Positions 58,573 to 64,000 of a DNA stretch of 64,000 nucleotides are shown one piece after another. The notes beneath the pieces are model-generated. The model was not told the origin of the DNA. It saw only the letters and a list, made by a program, of their open reading frames with translations, and did no database searches. Source of the DNA: Siniperca chuatsi (taxonomy: Eukaryota; Chordata; Actinopteri; Centrarchiformes; Sinipercidae); contig NC_058047.1 of NCBI RefSeq assembly GCF_020085105.1, positions 22,462,001 to 22,526,000 of the forward strand. Reading direction: 5' to 3'. A program made the translations under genes and the position numbers. Numbering within the stretch: position 1 is the first letter of the stretch; each line of letters begins with the position of its first letter.

Positions 58573-60143
58573 TCTGAAGTCGATTCTTCTTCATTTTAAC
58601 GGCGGTTGGCATCCAGCTTAATGGTGCATTACCGCCACCTTCTGTTCTGGAGTGTGGATCAGTCAGTAAAATATAATCTACAATTTCCCAGGGATTGAGG
58701 GGGAGGGAGAAATAAAACCTACCAATGTTTCCTATAATAAAGCCCAGTATCCCTTAAAAAACCCAACAATTCTCTCACCTGTGCTCTATCATTCATACTT
58801 AATATTGTCTTTAAAGTGAGTTTCTGCACCCCTAGTTTCTTTAGTATATTATCCATTATCACTCTCTCCCTCTGATATTTCCTACAATGTAGGAATGTTC
58901 CACCGATTCCTCTTCCTGACACTCCTCACACATACCCATCTGATGTTTCCCCACCATTTTTAATGTTTTATTTAGAGCACAGTGTCCCAGCCTTAGTCTC
59001 GTTAGTACCGTTTCCTCTTGTCTGTTTCCCCCTCCTACCTTATTTATTTTAATACTCTTTTGGATATGGTATAAATGTCTCCCTTTCCCCTTACTATCCC
59101 ACATTTCTTGCCATTTTTGGTTAATTTTTTTCCAGATTATACATTTTACTTCCGCTTTACTGATTCTTATTTGCATGTCTACATTTTCCTTCTTTAATGC
59201 CTTCTTCGTGACCTTGTCCACTTTTTCATTCCCCTTCACTCCTATGTGCGCTGGAACCCATAAAGATTTAACTAGTCCTCCCTGGTGTGTTATTCTTGTA
59301 ACTGAGTAGAGAATTTCATATAGTATATCCTGTCGACTTGAATGGAACGATATTAGACTAACTAGAGCTGAAGCTGAGTCTGTACATATTATGATTTTGT
59401 CAATTTTTTTCACCCAACTTAATGCAACTAAAATTGCAACCATCTCCACTGTACAAACTACTAAATTATTAGATGTTCTTCTATTGATTTCAATTCCTCT
59501 TGCTGGAACCACCACTCCCATTCCTGTTACCCCTGTTTCAGGGTTCTTAGTGCCATCTGTATATATTTGAGTATAGTTTTTATATACTTCAGTAATATAA
59601 TCATTAAACACCACAACCAGATCAGCACTTTCTTCTTTCCTATTAATCTCTAATAGATACCAATCTACCTCCGGACATCTCATCTTCCATGGGGCTATGA
59701 CTGGATGTACTATTGAAGAGCTGATTTTCATATCAGATGCCCCAAGCTCTTTTGCTGTTTTATTCCCTATATGACCAAAGTTGTCCTTTTTACTTCTCTC
59801 TTTCGTCCAGCATTCCTTCAGCACTTCTTTTGTGGGGTGCGAGTCATTATGCCCCTGCAAGTTAACCCAGTAATTTGCTATGATATGCCGTCTCCTTAGT
59901 TCCAGTGGCATCTCTCCTACCTCTACCTGGATAGCTGAGACAGGCGATGTCTTAAAAGCTCCACTACACACTCTCAACGCCTGAGCCTGAATCACATCCA
60001 ATTGTTTTAAATGGGATCTAGCTGCTGATGTATACACTATACTGCCATAGTCCACCGTAGATCTTATCAGGGACACATAAACTCTTTTCAGTGCTTGGCA
60101 ACTTGCCCCCCATTCTCTACCAGTCAAGTATCTGAAGTCGATT
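58573..60143 (-). mobile_element. 5'-truncated RNase H-bearing LINE with 13-bp target-site duplication
   Basis: TCTGAAGTCGATT occurs at 58573-58585 and 60131-60143, bracketing 58586-60130. On the minus strand the insert starts inside the RT C-terminal region, runs through RNase H and a Cys-rich motif, and ends AAAATGAAGAAG. RNase H after RT points to an I-like clade (I/Nimb-type) rather than L1, L2 or RTE. Confidence 0.85.
58719..60127 (-). pseudogene. LINE ORF2 C-terminal part: RT end, RNase H, Cys-rich tail
   Basis: A 422-codon frame (60127 to 58859), starting at TTG because of truncation. RT C-terminus: LIRSTVDYGSIVYTSAA. RNase H: YTDGT (Asp), CTVEMVAI (Glu), CTDSASAL (Asp), WVPAHIGVKGNEKVD (His, Asp), so catalytic residues look intact. 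Then RLRLGHCALN and GMCEECQEEESVEHS. A frameshift near 58900 moves the last ~60 residues (HCRKYQRERVIMDN to YYRKHW) into another frame ending at 58719. Truncation makes it non-autonomous. Confidence 0.85.
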
Positions 60144-61110
60144 ATCTTGGAGCTGGACTTTAATCAGACTTCAAACTAACCGCCGCTCGTAAACCACCGG
60201 TAGACCCCGGAAGAAGAATCGTCCACGCGTGACTGGGTTGCCAGGTTTGGCGACACCTATGGTATGAGTGTTGTATGAGGGATTTGACATATTTGAGAAT
60301 ATATGTTGTTAATTCAGCTGTGTTTGTGCGGTTGCACACTTAAACACCTCTGTTATAAAACTGTATTCTGTGAATGGAACAGTCCACTTTATAGACCTAT
60401 CAAATTATACTATTGATACCGGTCAGAAAATTAGTCAAGAGGACTCTTTACAGCAGCATACACCTGACTTTAACACTACAGCTGGCTTCATTTACAACAA
60501 CCTCCTCTAAATTAAATTAGGTGTACTCCTAAACCAAATGATACTATAAGCACACTTGTAGAGTAGAGTTGCCAAATATTAACCTACTCCAGCCAACTTC
60601 ACAGTATTTTTTAATAATATAATGTAATATAATCTCAATGGATAATGTGTACAGAAGTGTATTCACTTGTTATCAAATCACAAAGTGATTGTGACATTAT
60701 ATGCAGCTTAATTACTGTGGGTTTTAAAAGCCAGTTTTACTACTGAATATAGCTACTATTATTAGGCGTACTGCTTATTATTTTTTACTCTAATCATATG
60801 TTAAATGTTAGCAATCAGCCACAAATGTAACAAAATGTATAGTATATTAAAAGGAAAACCATATCTTATGGGCTTTATGGTGTTAAATATATGTGCTTAT
60901 TTACACCATTAACACCTCACTACAATTTCAAATCCATTAATGTTGACAGGTAAGAGGTGTATTGCTCTTTTGTAAAGAAAGCTGAATCAAGGTGGCTGAC
61001 CCTTCTCTGCATGAGTGAAGCTGATGTTGACAGATGTGTGACTGAGCACCTGCACAGGGGGTTAAGGTTTGAGAGGGGGATGTGAGAGGATAAATCTGGC
61101 AACTAGAGTC
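60144..61110. other. Spacer between LINE and CpG promoter
   Basis: No gene recognised. 60176-60235 is CpG-rich (ACCGCCGCTCG, CCCGGAAGAAGAATC) and resembles, in the opposite orientation, the 3' end of the neighbouring LINE. The rest is AT-rich. Confidence 0.4.
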
Positions 61111-61114
61111 TGCC

Positions 61115-61506
61115 ATCTTTGATTGTGCGACAGGCCGCGGCGCGAGCGGGGCCTCACTCTCACTAGAAAAACGGTCTGGCACGAGACAACGGGTGGAGAA
61201 AGACAAGGAACCACGGGAGGACCGCGTACCGGTTCCCGCAGTAACGGCCGAACACATAAGAATAGACTGGCGGCTTAAAACGGCGCAGAAGACATAAAAC
61301 AGTAGCCGTGCATGTGGAAAGCGGTTTGTTGGCAGCCAGCGAGCAAAGTAGCTAACCATCGTTAGCCGGACTGGGTTAGTAGGCTAGCCAGCTTTTGTAA
61401 TCCGCCGGCCAGACACAGATTCGTCCACCGCAAACCAGGCCGAAATCAGATTTCAAGTCAGGCCACACAACAGCCGAAAGGACAAAGAAGGCACCGGCGG
61501 TGGCAG
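61115..61506 (+). promoter_or_regulatory. CpG-island promoter and 5' UTR exon of a rightward gene (prrc2c by synteny guess)
   Basis: Sharp rise in GC and CpG (GCCGCGGCGCGAGCG, GGACCGCGTACCGG, CGGCGCAG), the only such block in the window. It ends GGCGGTGGCAG|GTGGGT at 61506, a good donor with no obvious upstream coding frame, so it is probably a non-coding first exon. Housekeeping-type promoter. In mammals PRRC2C follows the FMO cluster, which makes it a candidate, but no coding exon is inside the window to confirm it. Confidence 0.5.
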
Positions 61507-64000
61507 GTGGGTCTGCATGTCATGCAAGTTGAAAATTTGAAGTTTTTCCCCAGTAGCTTATGTGTTGGTGTTCACACAACGCTAACATTAGCTGGTTAGC
61601 ATGCTTTGGCCACTGAAAGGCTGAAAGTGGATGTGATGGCGACTAGTGAGAAACGAAACTATGCTAAACGATGCAAGCTGGAGGCCTGCTCTCTAACAGC
61701 ACCACGTTTCATATTATACATTTAAATCTGTGTCGCTGGGTAGATTATAAGTGTTGGTAGTTTTGTGTATAACTTTTCCGCAATTAAAGTATTATTTGAG
61801 CCCGGTCTCTTCCAGGCGAAGCGGGCCTCTAACGTTACTCCCTGCCGGTATGAGCCACCCAGCCCACCAGCAGTTTGATTCATGAAGGATGGCCCGCAGA
61901 CTCATCAATGGCAGTGATTTACAGAAACAATACGACGTTATACATGCGGCTGTCATCTCATCTCATTTGAATTGGACTACATGTGCTGGCTATGTATAAT
62001 GATTTATTCGTGTTTGTACTGTGTACAGATTAGCACAGTGCTCTCCTCCTCACTCATGATACCTTGCAGATCCAACAAATGTGGTCATAAAGGAGCCCAT
62101 TTTATTGTGAGTTTGGCAGGGTTAGGGTGTGAAAGACTCCCAAATGATTCATACTATTCATTCAACTATTTGATGATGTGGAAACCACCTGGGGGGATTA
62201 TTAATTGGTAACATGGTATTATTTTCTATATATGCATCCATGTTTAGAAATTGGCCTGCATCTGCCTAGTTTTAGGGAGACCATTCAGACATATTGATTG
62301 GAGTAGCACTTGATTGACCAGTCAATAACATGGCCTGATCAGAGATCTACTGCTGAAGATGGAAGTATCTTTTGCTCGAGCACTGATTTTTAAAGGGGGG
62401 AAAAAAAATATGCAAATGATTTCTGTATTGTGATTCACTTCGCAACAATCTGACTTTAACATAGATGGATGTCAAACTTTGCATTTTATACACCACATTA
62501 GTAAATCCCTTAAAGTGTTTCAATGTGCATATTTGAAAATTGCAGTAAGAAATGTTTCATTTGTGTATTGACTCTAAGCACCTCAGCGTCAAATTAATGA
62601 AAACATTACAGTTTCTCGTGTGCTTGATGAAATTACCAACAACTCCCAAGGGAGACTGTCAGTGGTGTTGGTGCCCTGGCATTTGAGAACCACAATAATC
62701 TTAAGTGGCGTCCAATCCTCATTTGTTTCCATGCTTTTTGTTCACGCTGCCAAAAACGGTAAGCAGTGGTAGAGACGGAAACCCTTGTATTGACCCTGAT
62801 CAAAATTTAGATTAGTTGGTAGATGCTGTGTGCTAATCAGTTCAAGTAGTGGATACAACATTACATTTTCTATTAACTTTTTGTGTTGCCTTTTTATTTA
62901 GACCTCCAAAATAACTGCTCTGATGCTTGTATTTCCCTGACGCTGCTGAACTCCTGAGTGATAGATTCTGTCTGTCTGTCATTCCACTATTAAATTTGAA
63001 CAATAATCATGTGCGAACTGTAAAGTGCGACGCTTATTGCTAAGTATCATCACCAAGACAGGAAAGTAATTTTACTGGCCACATGGTTTGATGGACAGAA
63101 AATGCCAGCTGTATTATTGAGTAGACAGCAAAATCTGTGAGGAACGTTCTTAACACATGCGCACACAAACTAGTTCTTGCCTAGCAGAAACACCAAAAAT
63201 GTTGGTATTTTGTGAGTATTGCAAAAGGGCTTACCTTGATGGATGGATGGACTGTGATGCAGCAGTAGTCACAGGGATGTTATTGTATGCTTGGTAGTAT
63301 GCGTCCCTCCCCTTTTTGTGAACGTATGTTGATAGTTAAAGGGATCGAGCAGACTTAAGAAGTGAACAGGGATTGGACACTGACTTGACCCCTTTTGTGT
63401 AGAGGGCTCATCCCCAGGTGACTTTGACCCCCAGGGTCTCTTCTGTGGTCTCAATGGCACTGAACAGGTAATATAATTTGTGGTCTGTGCACAGAGGAAG
63501 TAGGACTGTCATTTGGGCTGGTTGGACTCTTATCAGTGTTCCTTCTTCCTGCTTGTTCCTTTATTTCAAACACATCCTTATACATCCCATATCCTTCTGA
63601 TGTCAGAATTTATGCACACACTTCACCTTTCACTGATAAGTGATGAAATTATCATTATTTTTGTTTTTTTTTTCTAGTGTGGGGATTTGTAAAGGTTCAG
63701 TTTTTACACCTACCCACTTTGGGACTCTTGATAACCCTCCAATCATTTTTAATAAAGTCACTGTGTGTTCTGTGGTGTGTGGGAGTCCCAGACAAACAGC
63801 CTCAATAGCCAAGAGAGAGAGCTCTGCTACTACTTTGCTAGACCCGCTGCAGTGATGCAGTTTACACTTGTACTTTAAAATAATTAAGTGTTCCTGCTAC
63901 ATTAAAATTGTTTTGCCTCCCCACCTCCTGTCAAGCATCACTGCTGCACATGACAAAACTGTACTAGAAACACTGACTTATAATGATGATAATTGCAACT
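61507..64000. other. Probable first intron of the rightward gene; nothing recognised
   Basis: No open frame with recognisable domains, no RNA gene, no clear transposon. A possible small exon ending CTGAACAG|GTAATA near 63469 is too weak to call. Confidence 0.4.

Noticed and set aside
60937-61359. 140-codon minus-strand open frame over the CpG block
   Set aside because: High GC reduces stop frequency by chance; the better reading is a plus-strand non-coding first exon with a good donor.

Overview
ORGANISM. The window looks like teleost (probably percomorph) nuclear DNA. Genes are split by GT-AG introns, and TATA and CpG promoters are visible. Intergenic space is packed with fish-type hAT MITEs, LINE fragments and (GT)n, (GATA)n and (AT)n microsatellites. 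No bacterial or plasmid features are present. LAYOUT. (1) 1-24.2 kb: three complete + strand flavin-containing monooxygenase (FMO5-like) genes in tandem, called here fmo-A (1308-4660), fmo-B (11198-15999) and fmo-C (19258-24147). (2) 25.4-50.2 kb: three head-to-tail copies of a ~6.98 kb unit. Each unit carries a gene I do not recognise (a 27-bp minisatellite coding for a Pro/Thr repeat, then a coiled coil) and minus-strand LINE fragments. The first two units also keep a 33-nt relic of an FMO exon. The middle of the first unit (26231-34732) is replaced by 8.5 kb of homopolymer-run sequence that I read as an assembly or consensus failure. (3) 51.4-52.3 kb: a decayed FMO pseudogene. (4) 53.2-57.3 kb: a fourth complete FMO gene, fmo-D. 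(5) 58.6-60.1 kb: a 5'-truncated RNase H-bearing LINE with 13-bp target-site duplications. (6) 61.1-61.5 kb: a CpG-rich promoter and first exon of a rightward gene whose coding part lies outside the window. In mammals PRRC2C flanks the FMO cluster, so prrc2c is the synteny guess. GENES TOGETHER. The four FMOs are predicted ER-anchored, FAD- and NADPH-dependent monooxygenases of soft nucleophiles (xenobiotics, amines, sulfides) or, if FMO5-like in activity, Baeyer-Villiger enzymes. All keep both GxGxxG motifs, the FxGxxxHxxxY fingerprint and Asn61. fmo-A and fmo-B are recent duplicates with patchy near-identity that suggests gene conversion. They share a TATA promoter, a GC-AG first intron and an extra last intron. 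MOST INTERESTING. The coding block that is one 356-nt exon in mammals, as I recall the FMO gene structure, is split here in every FMO, but at three different places (136/220, 148/208, 234/122), while total length stays exactly 356. The tandem, minisatellite-bearing unknown gene wedged inside the FMO cluster is the best candidate for something undescribed.
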